Positions 49,801 through 61,400 of a stretch of DNA of 64,000 nucleotides are shown here, in pieces. The notes below the pieces were generated by a model. That model was not told the origin of the DNA, made no database searches, and was given only the letters and a program-made list of their open reading frames with translations. A program made the translations under genes and the position numbers. This stretch comes from Trichoplax adhaerens. Lineage: Eukaryota > Placozoa > Uniplacotomia > Trichoplacea > Trichoplacidae. Position 1 is the stretch's first letter. The number at the start of each line of letters is the position of its first letter. The DNA lies in contig NW_002060958.1 in NCBI RefSeq assembly GCF_000150275.1, positions 876,272-940,271 of the forward strand, read 5' to 3'.

Positions 49801-51354
49801 GAAATAATATAAGCGCCAGTAGATTGAGCGGCTTTCATTAAACCCCGTCGGAAAACTTCCCTTATTTTGGGCACTAATTTAAATTTCTGCGCTCCACCAG
49901 TAACAGAAATGACAAGATTTGGTTTGCGTAAACCCCAGTAATCTTGCAATAGTCTTAGTATCATGGTCGGATCGGTATCATCTTTAACTCTAATAAACTG
50001 TATGTATACATACAAGCATAGACTTAGTCAAATTTTTATGAAATAGTTCATTGAGGTATTCATTAGCCCAATTTATACATCAAAATAATCAAGGAATCGA
50101 AAAGAGGGATAGTATTATTGTAGATTACTTTTGCACGTTCCATTCGCTGTTGACTATTGGCAAAGAAATCAATTTCGCCATAAGCATCGGTTGGTTTTGG
50201 CACTGTATGAAATTTTGAATTCCATCTTTCTTCGGATAGAACACTTTCCTGCATATGTTCTGTTCCATGCCACGATTCAACTCTTCCACAGGAGCAGCGT
50301 TTAATACTATGTTAGAAAAGTGATGGAAAATAAGTTGGTGTCTATCGTACGTAAGAGTAACAATGTTGTTCAAAATACTCGATAAATAGAGCGAACTTAC
50401 TCAGATGGATCATTTTTCCAGTTTTTACCCTTAATAAATTTATTACATTCTTTCTTTCGAAAATTTCGGACAATAAAATGCTTTACTTTCGCCTAGATGG
50501 TGTTGAAAGAATGTAAAATATTTGTTGTTGAGTGTTAAAGAATCGTGTTATTTAAAATGAATCTTGACTACTCATGCTTTATTCTGCTATAAGAATATTA
50601 TACATAGCCCTAAGAATGTACCCTGTACTATTTGCATCAGTCTACTTTTAATATGCTATCCTATGAAGATTCATCTATGGTCGGGGAAATATACAGGATG
50701 CAATACTTGATGGGATAGAAAATATGGCCATATGGTTGTCTAAAAGATCGATTTTAGGACGGTGTAAATCTCCAAAATACACCCTCTACTCGTATATTGG
50801 TGTAATGGCGTAGAATGCATGTTACGGATCTCGTCAATATAAGATGATTTGAACTACATCTATAAGGAATTCTTGTAGTGCAAGGTTATAATCTAGTCTG
50901 CATAGAGTCTAAAGTAAAGTTTACATTGAAAGCTATTTTGGTGATCTAAAGGCGTTATTTTGATCTATTTAATGTCCAAGAATGGATAATCTCTACTAGG
51001 ATATCTTCTAAAAAGAAGACTTATGTTGAAAGAGAAAAGGAAATCCATTACTATTGATATTGCGGCGTGTAAGGTTAATCGAAACCCTTTCATGTGTTAT
51101 ACTCATATCGATGGAATAGTATACTCGCAACATTGGATGGAAACATGCAGTGTGATTAACAACTACAGAATTGAATTTGGATGCAATAATTTGAAATTGA
51201 TTATGATTAATCTTACATTGGCAATTTGTTTTCCGGCCATAGTATCAATAAAATTTAATGTACTTGTCGATGAAGTTCTTCGTCGACTGCTAGAACTCCT
51301 TTGTCGGCCATGAGATGGGCCTGGTGACGGTTCTATTCTGTCTAATCGCTTCAT
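37843..51354 (-). CDS. TRPM2: TRPM2-type cation channel with C-terminal NUDT9-homology (Nudix) domain
   Basis: A complete 28-exon model, 4779 nt, 1592 aa, all phases agreeing. Upper exon ends: 51354, 50492, 50306, 49997, 48794, 48478, 48016, 47737, 47529, 47279, 47010, 46737, 46254, 45870, 45248, 44935, 44525, 43009, 41755, 41377, 41105, 40031, 39716, 39516, 38708, 38426, 38185, 37959. N-terminal TRPM homology region: [28 protein letters not shown] nucleotide-binding fold ([32 protein letters not shown]; about 80-400). Ankyrin-like helices with IWAVLRNR (about 550-757). Six membrane helices (about 760-1095), pore loop [13 protein letters not shown]6 ending [15 protein letters not shown] helix WKFQRYDLI (about 1106). 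Coiled coil (about 1160-1250). NUDT9-H (about 1300-1592) with PNHAADPI, Nudix box from GGMVEPGE, and [12 protein letters not shown]. Ca2+-permeable ADP-ribose-gated channel inferred. An extra upstream exon is possible. Confidence 0.95.
38780..39190. repeat. Intronic minisatellite, about five ~85-bp units
   Basis: In the TRPM2-like intron between the exons 38519-38708 and 39403-39516. Units share AATAGATCGATTTCAACATT, a CTTGGCTAATAGTATA-like part, ACTCTATACATGA and GAAAGGTAGTTT. Copies differ by 15-25 percent by eye. The unit is not found in neighbouring introns. Confidence 0.8.
40050..40860. repeat. Intronic minisatellite, about eight ~95-bp units
   Basis: In the TRPM2-like intron between the coiled-coil exon and the first NUDT9-H linker exon. 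Units share AGAACAA/TATAAAATGGGTTTA, CGCTTTCTTTCACTCTA and TATATTGAAAAGTGAAATA. It fills nearly the whole intron. Confidence 0.8.
43265..44050. repeat. Intronic tandem repeat, three ~270-bp units
   Basis: In the TRPM2-like intron between the S5/pore exon and the S6 exon. Each unit carries AGTTCTCATTTTACG-like sequence, ATTAATTA, GCTAGCATGATC/CCTACG, GTAACTA and a GATTTGTATCTGCTAGA-like part, then ATTATATATTGTAC. Confidence 0.75.
48830..49420. repeat. Intronic degenerate minisatellite, ~90-110-bp units
   Basis: In the TRPM2-like intron between the main SLOG-fold exon and the next exon. Units share TTCTATTTCTTTT, TTAAAATTA, AACATTGATCTTTCT, CTTTACTATCC and GAAAATCTCA. At least five degenerate copies. 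Confidence 0.7.
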
Positions 51355-52239
51355 TTCGGCTGGATGATTAAAACTAAAACAGTGATTGAAAAATTCATGA
51401 TTACCACCTATGTTATTGCTGTTTTATATCCTTATTAGAATATCTATCCTACACCATAATTATAAGTTGAGTACGTTAAAAAATATTATTGAAATACTTG
51501 ATATTCATTAATCGTTTCTTTTATTTTATAGTATCTTAACATCGATAGTATATCGAATTAAATGCTAGAGAAAGTTTTGAATCGCTCATGGCTATGATGG
51601 TAAAAATTATAAAAAATTAGACTATCATATGGGACTATCTAAAAGAATTACAGTTGTGTGATGTATATGACTTTATCCTATTGGGTAGGAATGAAGCGAT
51701 GATTGATTTCATCATTATTATTATCATTAACTTCTATCCACTATAAGCACACTTGATGTTGACTATTTCTCGATCATTTAGTCACACTAGTAATCACCTT
51801 GATTAAAGTTTGTTTAATTACCATAAAAGTCATTAAACAAGCAATAGGTAGTATCACTCTAATAGTATTATTATCTAGATGATGATGTATTCCATCATCA
51901 ATACATGACTTAAAAGAAATTGGAAGAATCAAATAAGATGATCATCGTCTTACTGGATCAATTCTTTTCCTCTTGTTGATTCTCTATCCATCAACAAGTA
52001 TAATAAGATTAATCAACTCGTTATCCACCATCGATCGACTTACCTTATTCGACTCTCTTGCTATTACCTTAATGAATAGTATTTTACCCCCCTAACGACA
52101 ATTATCCACTTGTAATCATTTCAGTCTGTGAAATGATGGAAGATTGATTGTCGAATTGCAGTAGAAATGGCGTTTGACGTAATTGAAAAGGGTGCTAATA
52201 TTAGAGAGATTGGTTGGAAGAGTAGAGTTTAGTCTGATT

Positions 52240-54900
52240 AACGTTGGTACTTAGCAGTAGGGTCTTAAACCTTGGCAATCAAGTAATACTGATCAAAGTA
52301 TTGCTGAAGAAACTAAATGATAGCTTGTTGATCAAGGCTTGCCTTGTCATGATTGGATCATTTGTTTATACAATGTCTTGTCTTTTTCCGCATGATGTCG
52401 TCATGGTTGCCAAGGAGATTCCAGCTGTTAGGTCTAAATATTCTCTATCAAGCAAGTAAAGTTCTCGTACTCGAGTCCTGTTATAAGCTAGTAGTAGAAG
52501 ATTTTCTTTTTCTTGTCTCTAGTTATACCTTGACGTGGATATTAAAATTGTCTATAGTCCTCGTTAATCATTAGCGTAGTCACATCAATTGGATGGCAGC
52601 AAGTGGTTTAAGGACATTGCCTAGCACTATCAAGCTGTTGATTAATGAATGGCATTAGCGGCCACTTGAAGATTTTCTCCTAGTCTATGATAGACTGGCT
52701 CGCTATACGAAAATAGGACTAGTATGCATGAATGAATTAGTTTTTATCGTCAGTTGGAAAGAGTTTTTATGTTCACAAGCATAGAATAATAATAATACGT
52801 TATAAGCAAGGTAATGAATGATCTCGATCAAGCAAGTAAAGTTGTTTATGCTCGTCCTAGAGTCCTATTATAGACTACTAATAGATAAAGTTTCTTTTTC
52901 TTGTCTCTAGTTATACCTCTACTATGTCGAGAATGCAATCTATTGAGTTAAGGATATGCAAATTGTGTCTGGTCTTCTTTGATCGTTACTGTAGTCCAGT
53001 TATAGGCTGCTAATTAAATATTTTCTTTTCCTTGTCTCGAGTAATACATCGACGTAATGGATGCAATCCATTTCGTCTTGGACATCGAAATTGTGTCTAG
53101 TCCACTTTGATCGTTAATGTAGTCATCACTATTTGGCTGTAGGAAGCATTTAACGCGTTATAGTCTTCTAGTAGTACTGATTTGTTGATCAACGAATGAT
53201 ATTAGTCTAGAATATAGTTGGACAGAGTTTTACGTTAACATCATGGCTATTAGTATACGATAATAATAGTACGGCATCAACAGGGTGATGAATGATTTCT
53301 ATCTAGCAAATAAAGCTGCTTATACTTATTCTAGAGTCCTGTTATAGACTACTCGTAGAAGGCTTTCTTTTTCTTGTCTCTAGTTATACCGTGATGGAGT
53401 GAATACAATCTATTTAGTCATAGACATCGAAATTCTGCATAGTCCTATTTGATCATGACTATAGCCCTATTACTGTATGGACTGTTAATCGAAGACTTTC
53501 TTGTCCCTAGTTCTACCTTGACATAGCGGATGCAATCCATTTAGTCTTAGAGCTATTCGATCTGTACTCATACATAACAGTGCTGGTTTATTGATTAAGA
53601 AATGATATTGGTGGCTACTCGAAGAGTTCTCCTACTCTAGGAAATAATTATATTAATTATAGACTGTACCGGTATAATAAAATAGAAGTAGTATGCTTAA
53701 TTGAATTATCGTAGTTGTCATCATCAGTTGGAAAGAGTTTTACGGTAAAAGTGAGGTAATGAATGATCTCTATCAAGCAAGTAAAGTTGTTTCTGCTCGT
53801 TCTAGAGTCCTATTATAGACTGCTAATAGAAAAAGTTTCTTTTTCTTGCCTCTAGTTATACCTCCACATCGTGGATGCAATCCATTTAGACAGGGATATC
53901 GTAATTCTGTTTAGTCCTCTTGGATTAATAATTAGAATTGACTGCGGGGAGTGTTTTACACACCAGAGTCGCCAAGTAGTGCTAATTTGTTGATTAAGGT
54001 TAATGAATGATATTAGCGGCCACTTGAAGATTTTCTCCTAGGCTATTATAGACTCTACCAGCATATGAAATAGGACTAGTATTCTTGAATAAATTATTGC
54101 GTGGACAACTAGAATAATTTCTTCTAGTCTTTTATCGTCTCTCTATATTAACCTTGTGCTACTTGTGTCTATATAGGTAACTATTGGTATATTATTACTG
54201 CTGATTAGCAAATGATATTATCAGCCATCTAAAATTTTTTCTAGTCTTTTACAGATTGTATATCAAAATAGAGCTAATAGTCGCTAATAAACTATACTAC
54301 CAGCGACTAGAAGGTTTTCTTCTAGTCTTCCATCGTCACTTAGAAAGAGCTTTACACTAGTATCATGGGTATAAGTGTAGAATAGTAGCCTATATTAGAT
54401 GATAACGATAGCATTCAATATTGGAAGTATTTCACGATGTATTGCAGTCCAGTCGTACTGTCATGTCGTCGATCAATGACTGATATCATAGGCCATAGGA
54501 AGATCTTTCTCCTGGTCGTTTATATGCTGTAAATGAAAGTAGGACTAGAATAAGGAGTAGCATAAGCGACTAGAAGATTTTCTCCTAGTCGTATTAGTTG
54601 GAAAGGGTTTTGCGCCAATATTATGGATCAAAGTGTAAAATAACTGTATGAGGTGCATAGCACAAGATTTTCTTCTAATCATCTATGGTGTGCAGTTCCA
54701 AAGGGATTAACGTTAAGATCGTAAGCGAAAGTGTAAGCATACATAAAGTATTTTACGCTACATGGCTGTCTAATGGGTTTTATCAACGAAAAGGTTTTCT
54801 TCTAGTCTCTTATGGTCAGTTAGTAAGAGCTTCCGACTAAGATTATGATTCTAAGTGTAGAGAAAGCATTAGACCCTTTCGAGAAGCGCTGCAAGTGCAT
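52240..54900. repeat. Array of degenerate interspersed direct repeats
   Basis: One module (ATCAAGCAAGTAAAGTTG, then AGAGTCCTATTATAGACT, then TTTCTTTTTCTTGTCTCTAG and TTATACC) recurs near 52450, 52830, 53300 and 53780, with partial copies near 53010 and 53480. A second module (GGCCACTTGAAGATTTTCTC, CTAGTCTATG, AAATAGGACTAGTA) recurs near 52660, 53610, 54010 and later. A third (AGTTGGAAAGAGTTTTA) ends many units. The nested order suggests repeated segmental duplication of a ~450-bp compound unit. Confidence 0.8.
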
Positions 54901-56577
54901 TAAAACAATTTTATGATTCATAGCAGTCTATTGGCTAATATTCCATATTAATTACGGTAATTAGTGGATGATATAATTGCCGGCTACAGTATTTGAAGAC
55001 TTTCTTCCATTCTTGTACACGATATCCTCCATATGAAAATGGGACTGATACTGGCTAAGGTTTACTTCTAGCCTTGCATGCGGAGACAGAAAGAGTTTTA
55101 TGCAAGTTTCATAGGTAGAACGGAAGTATAGCATTAGTGTATAAAGTAACATGGCAGTACTCTTTGCTATTCTAATTTATACGGGTCTATACTGTACTCT
55201 TGGATAGATTAGCTCTAATCGATAGCTAGAAGCCGTATAAAGAGTTGGATAAGATCAAGATAATACCTTAAAAACTAAGCTCTTTAATCTCGTTAAAGGC
55301 CTGTGATGATATCTATAAAATGAGTCTACGACTACTGAAAATTGTACTGTGTAGATTACTACTGTCATGTAGCGGAGTCTGTGATCACTGCTAAAAGTAT
55401 AAAAAAACCTGTCTATAGAGAAATGTAGCCAAGTAAGTCTCTTATGATTGTCCTTAAAGCGAGACTGTAAGCATGAAGGACCTCTTACCGTATGCAAGCT
55501 TTCTTATTACTATTCTTAAAGTAATTCCGTTACCATTCGTTTATTGCCCCTTCGCTCAGTGGGCCTTAGGCAAGCTTGTAACGACTGAGAATCTCTTTTA
55601 AAGTATCCCAGATATTCTATTACAGTTGTTATAAAGAGACTGGGACAAGTGAGAATTTCTTAAAGTAATCAAGTAATATTTCTACGGTCTAGGAAAACCA
55701 ATTGTGGCTCAATGCTATGCAGACTCTTTCATTTTACCACAACTTTACTCCTATAGCCGTTAAAAAGTTCAATCCTAAAATAGAAGATTGGAAGCCAAGA
55801 TCATCAAAAATGAGCAATGTACTTTGTTTTAACCCATAGCCTCGCATGAATGATTAAACCTGTCCATTCTACGTAGAAAGACTTATGGATCTCTCCGTTA
55901 AGAGAAGAGTTCCATGGGCATGATATCGATTGGGTGTACTATGCATCAATTATGACCGCTCAATACGAGTAAATAACAATTCTTGACACTCTATTAAGGC
56001 ATAGAGATCCTGTGATTCAATCTCAGTCAGTAGTTTACACGAGAATATTACTCAAAATTGCATCTTTAATTAAGAAAGAAAGCAAAACAGAACATCAATT
56101 AATGATTTACATCACTCCTACCTCATGCTTAATACTTCCTGTTGGATTACTTTCGATAGCCGCAAATAGGATACTAATTAGTTCTACTATTGGTGTTTGG
56201 AGCTATGCTAAAATGGCAACGCTACTCCATTTATTTTAGTAGCAGAATGATCATCCAATGAATAGTTTGTACGCGTTAATTCTGTTGGCCGATCCAGCGC
56301 TGCTACTCTAAGTTAAAAATGACAAATATGTGGAATATTTATTTATACACTAGCGTAATTGACAATAATCTATCCATTTCGACCGGCGATTAATAGACTA
56401 TCAGGTTGTTTAAACAAATGGAGAAGCGCATTAATAGCCATTATGAGAGCCAACTATTGAGATCAGAAGCAGCCGCTATGGTAGACAAAAGCAACAAAAT
56501 TGTTTATTGTTGACATTCTTTATTAAACTTAATGAAAGTTAAGCGCTAATTGCATCTTTAATAGCTAATTGAAATTA

Positions 56578-56900
56578 GCTATTAAAGACATACGGTGTTA
56601 CGGCCAATCCAGTCATTCCCCGGGAATGGCTGGTTCCCGGTGATGGACCATAAAACCAGAGACAAGCACTAAGCAAAATTCAATCGCTGCAAACAATTGA
56701 AAATGCTCAATGCAAGGAATAATTAAAATGCTCAATAGCTATTAAAGACATACGGTGTTATGGCCAATCCAGTCATTCCCTGGGAATGGCTGCTTCCTGG
56801 GGATGGCTGGTTCCCGGCGATGGATCGTAAAACCAGAGACAAGCACTAAGCAAAATTCAATCGTTGCAAATAATTAAAAATGCTCAATGCAAGGAATATG
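56578..56900. repeat. Recent tandem duplication of ~160 bp with palindromic core
   Basis: Two copies more than 90 percent alike start at CTATTAAAGACATACGG (56578 and 56738). Each contains CAGTCATTCCC, a near-palindrome around CATTCCCCGGGAATG, GGCTGGTTCCCGG, and AAAACCAGAGACAAGCACT. The second copy has an internal partial duplication of the GGATGGCTG/GGAATGGCTG segment. The GC-rich core stands out from AT-rich flanks. Confidence 0.85.
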
Positions 56901-57039
56901 TACAGTATATTGATGAACATAAAAATAGTGCTCTATTTTAGATAAACATTACAAAGGAATGCTTGCTATCTCGAAGCATTCTCACTGAAAATTAAAAAAA
57001 TAGTAAAGGAATTAATGTAACTAGTACTAGAAAAGAGTT

Positions 57040-57700
57040 CGGTAGCAATATAAACAATCACAACCTAAGACTTGCGAATGATTAGAAATATCTAATGCAA
57101 GAGGTACATTTATTTAAGCTTACAATCAGTGAGTGTGAGATAACTTGTACTCTACATATTCTAGACTAACAATGTCAATAAATGCTAGCTACCTCCAGAC
57201 ATCTTTCCTCTCTGAAAATTGAAATAAGGATGATGGTAAAGAAGTTAATGTATTTACATTAACATTCAATCAGTACTTGAAAACCTGTTCGGTAGCAATA
57301 GAGACAAGCAAAATTTAAGGCTTGCGAACAAATAAAATGCTCAATACAAGAAATGCCTGCTGTTTAGGCCTTAAGCTTGCAATCAATGAGTATAAGGTAG
57401 TCTATGCTCTGTTTTAGACTAACAATGTAAATTAATGCTAGCTACCTCTCGATATCCTTCCTTTCCGAAAATTAAAATAAATGACTAAATTAAAGAAGTT
57501 AATGTAAACAATTCCCAATGCCTTACTAACAACTGAAATGGCCAATTCAAGAAATACATTTATTTAGACTGTAAGCTTACAATCATTGAATATGAGATAG
57601 TTTGTGCTCTATTCTAGACTAATGATGTAAATTAATGCTAGATATTGACCCTTTCGGAAAATTAAAATTAGGATGAAGGTAAAGAAGTTAATGCAAACAA
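57040..57700. repeat. Tandem repeat, about three ~245-bp units
   Basis: Units start around TTCGGTAGCAATA, then CTTGCGAA, AATGCTCAATACAAGAAAT, AAGCTTACAATCA, TCTAGACTAACAATGTAAAT and AATGCTAGCTACCTC, ending AAAATTAAAATAAGGATGA. The AATGCTCAATGCAAGGAATA part is shared with the 56.6-kb duplication, so the two arrays are related. Confidence 0.75.
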
Positions 57701-58458
57701 TAAGCAATACGATTTGCTCTCTATATTACGAATGTGTTTGAAGAGACAGGGCAATAGATTATGACTAGCTGGAAGGGAGCCAACTTTAAAATCCATAACA
57801 GATAATATGATACAGACTTAATTAGCCAAACTCGATCTGCAAGGGAATAATTTATCCCTTATCTAATAGCTATTACCACATCTCTAAACTAATCAATCGC
57901 ATCCTGTGCACTGCTGCGACACAATATCAGTCAATAGACCAAATGAATACGTTAATCAATCTTACACCCCTTTTAAAATCAACTTTAAAGGGTGAGTTTT
58001 CATGTCCAAATAAATTACAGTCAATTCTACTTGTAATACCCTTGACGTTTATTATTTTGCAGTCTTCATATCCAAATTAGAGCCAAATTTGAATATCAAT
58101 GTTTTACATGCTATATGCACATAGGCAATTTTCAGTATGTCTACAACGACATCCATCCGAATATTAGTCATTATATTAAGTGAGATTCACTACCATAATC
58201 TACCACTATGGATTATTGATATTAAGGAATAAGCAATAGCACAATTTTTACAAAAAATTTGCTACTATTGGAGGTTAGAAAGATCCATGCAATGAGAAAT
58301 AATCAGACTAGTCCCGTCCTGTGTATTAATCTATCCTCTCTATACACCTCCAGTATCGATATTTACACTGCTTAGCATTATATCCAAAATTGTAAAAATA
58401 ATTCATTATTATGCCTTTGATCCACACTGATCCATCCTATAGTAATATGGATTTATGG

Positions 58459-61400
58459 TTATGACCAAATACGGATAGTAGCATCGGATCCTCCCGATAA
58501 CAAATATTCACCACTTTGATCGAAAGCAACCGTTTGCACAGCATCTTCATGGCCATTTAATGTCGTAACCTAACCAATGATGCAAAGAATCATAAGAAAA
58601 CATTCAAAATGCTCAGTTTATCAACACTGCTTAATCTTGATGTACTGTACATGTCATGATTGCATACCTTTCCAGTATTTACTTCAACCATCTTAATACT
58701 ACCATCATTGGAGGCTACTGCGAGTAAGACACCTTAAAAGAGAAAATACAGGAATTTGATGATTGTGGCAAGCATATTCTCATAGGATTATAGTTTATAT
58801 TTGGTCATTATAAAATGATGATCAGTAAATGGAATGGAAAATCAATTGGCTGTATTGGCAATGATGTCAAACGAATTTGTTACTGATGTATCGATAGGAG
58901 AAGAATAAAATGAGAGTAAAATGTCATTATAAGACAAACTCATTTATATAACATTTACACGCAAAAAATTTGTATAAAATAGGCATCATAAACTGAAAAT
59001 TACGCCATATTAATTCTATTCTAGTGTTTCATAAACCAAATATTACAGTTAGACTTTGATACTTCCGCCATAAGAATATGATGTTCTAATATAGCCTTTA
59101 AGATGAAACGAGAGTAAGGTACAACTAAAAGATAAACTCATTTATATAACACTTAAATACAAATTACTTGTATGAAACAAGCAACATAAACTCAAAATTA
59201 CACCACATTAATTTCATTCTCGTAGTTTTATTAACTAATATTAAAGTAAGACCTTGATACTGCTGTCATAAGAGTATGATCTATTAATACAGCCACTAAG
59301 GATGATTAAATACTCTTTCGTAAATAGTACATCTACTCCATCGTTCTTATGCCTATACAGAAATAATCTTACCTGTTGGGTCAAACGCAATCTTGTTAGC
59401 AGAATGAGGACCAACATCAACAGATAACTGCATTGATGATGTTGCTATATTCCAGAACTTTACGATTCCGTATGCATCACACGACGCAATGGTATCGCCC
59501 TTATAATATCAAAAATAACAGCACCTTATCACATTAAATCTCAGCCGTCTATTTCTACCCTTTAATATCTACTAGTTTACATCGATGTTTACAGTAATTA
59601 CTCGATACGCCCTCAGTAATTTTTAAACATCTTACCTTTAGGTTGAAAACTGCATCATTACATGAATGCATATGGCCGTAGAATGTTTGTACACATAGCC
59701 CCTTGGATCGAATAAATGACCATGATAAATAAATGATAAAACGTACAAGAATATATATATATACCGCTCCGATCTATTACTTCTAACTTCAAGTATCATA
59801 AGTGATCTACCAATTATTAACTATTGTGATGAATTACAGATCTTAACTTACAGTTCTAGCATCCCATAATGATACAGTCTTATCCGCCGAACTTGATACC
59901 AATGTATTTGAAAACGGCAAAAAAGAAACACTATTGACTGAGTCAGTATGACCTCTCAATGTAGTGCGGCAACGGATACTATCGAGAGTAAAAAAATAGT
60001 GGCATAAGATCATAGTCAGATGAAGACATAGCTTATTTCTAGAACTCTTTATAAACTTAGGCACACGTATCAGAGAAAATGCTATAGCAAAAGTATTACC
60101 TATTTAAATCCCAAATTTTAGCTGTATGATCTAAAGAACACGATGCAATAAAATCGCCACAAGTATGCCAAGAAACTCCCCAAACAGCATGAGAATGATC
60201 ACTAAATGTTTGCGTACATTTAGCTTTAGAAAAATCCCATATTTTAACCGTAGTATCTCCTGATGCTGTTGCTAATTTAGTTCCATCAGGATGGAAGCAA
60301 CAATCAGATATCCAATCAGTATGACCTTCACCAGTCATAACGGCCTCTCCGCTATCAATTATGAAAAATTCATAAGCATTCAATATTGTACTTGTAGAAT
60401 ATTTATAGCATTATCAAATAAGAAATATCTGTAGCTTTTGTCATGATTTCAAAGGTGTAAATTATCCACTATTGAACTGATATAATATTCATGGTGTTAT
60501 CAAATATCAATATTTATGTCTTGATTTTAAAGTGTTAAGTATCCACCTATTAAACTGGCATACTATTCATAGCGTTATCACATAAGAAATATCAGTATTC
60601 ATATCATGATTTTAAAGGTATTAAGCATCCGCTATTGAACTGGTATAGTATTCATAGCGTTATCTCATAAGAAATATCAGTATTTAAGTCTTGACTTTAA
60701 AGGTGTTAAGTATCCATAATTGAACTAGGGTAATAATATTCATAGCGTTATCAAATAAGGAATATCATCATTCATGCCATGATTTTAAACTGAAATTTTT
60801 TGTCAACAATTTAAGGTAATATACAAACAATCTTAAAAAAAATTCGCAATCACAATAGACCGAAAGATCGCTGGCCTACCTTGGTATTGCCCACATTTTC
60901 CATTTATTATCATCACTAACAGTTGCCACAATCTTCTTACGTGGATGGATAGCAATCCCACTGACGGCCATATCATGAGCTTCGATAGTATTACTTAATC
61001 GTAATCCGCCAGCTCTTGTTAAATGGATACATGGCGATTTTTGCATGGTCAAGTAGGGATTAATGCCAGTATCGGGAGGAAATTCTGAATCCTACATATG
61101 AAACAGACGGTGAGTAGGACGATGATCACATCCTCAGAAAAAACAGTATTGACTAAGTAGGACAGTCTTGAACCTGCTGTTTTGGTGATAATTTGTCTTC
61201 TACTGGCGATCGCTGGACGACTGCTTCATTACTACGATTTTCTCCTGTAGCATGGGAAGCCAACGATTTCTGAGAAGAAAGTGGATAAGCCTTACCAGGT
61301 AGATCAGTAGCAGCAGAAGTAGCGGTTAAAGGCGGAATAGTAGCCATTTGTTGTTGTAGAGCTAAAATAATGAGATTTGGCTCGATTAAAACAGCATTAA

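Larger units (their letters stand above)
51355..58458. other. Gene-poor, repeat-filled stretch between SPAG16 and the TRPM2-like gene
   Basis: About 7 kb with no recognised exon. The end near 51.4 kb should hold the TRPM2-like promoter, and the end near 58.4 kb the 3' flank of SPAG16. The middle is three repeat families listed separately (52.24-54.9, 56.58-56.9 and 57.04-57.7 kb). Short ORFs at 55255-55497 and 56012-56239 show no domain. Confidence 0.5.
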
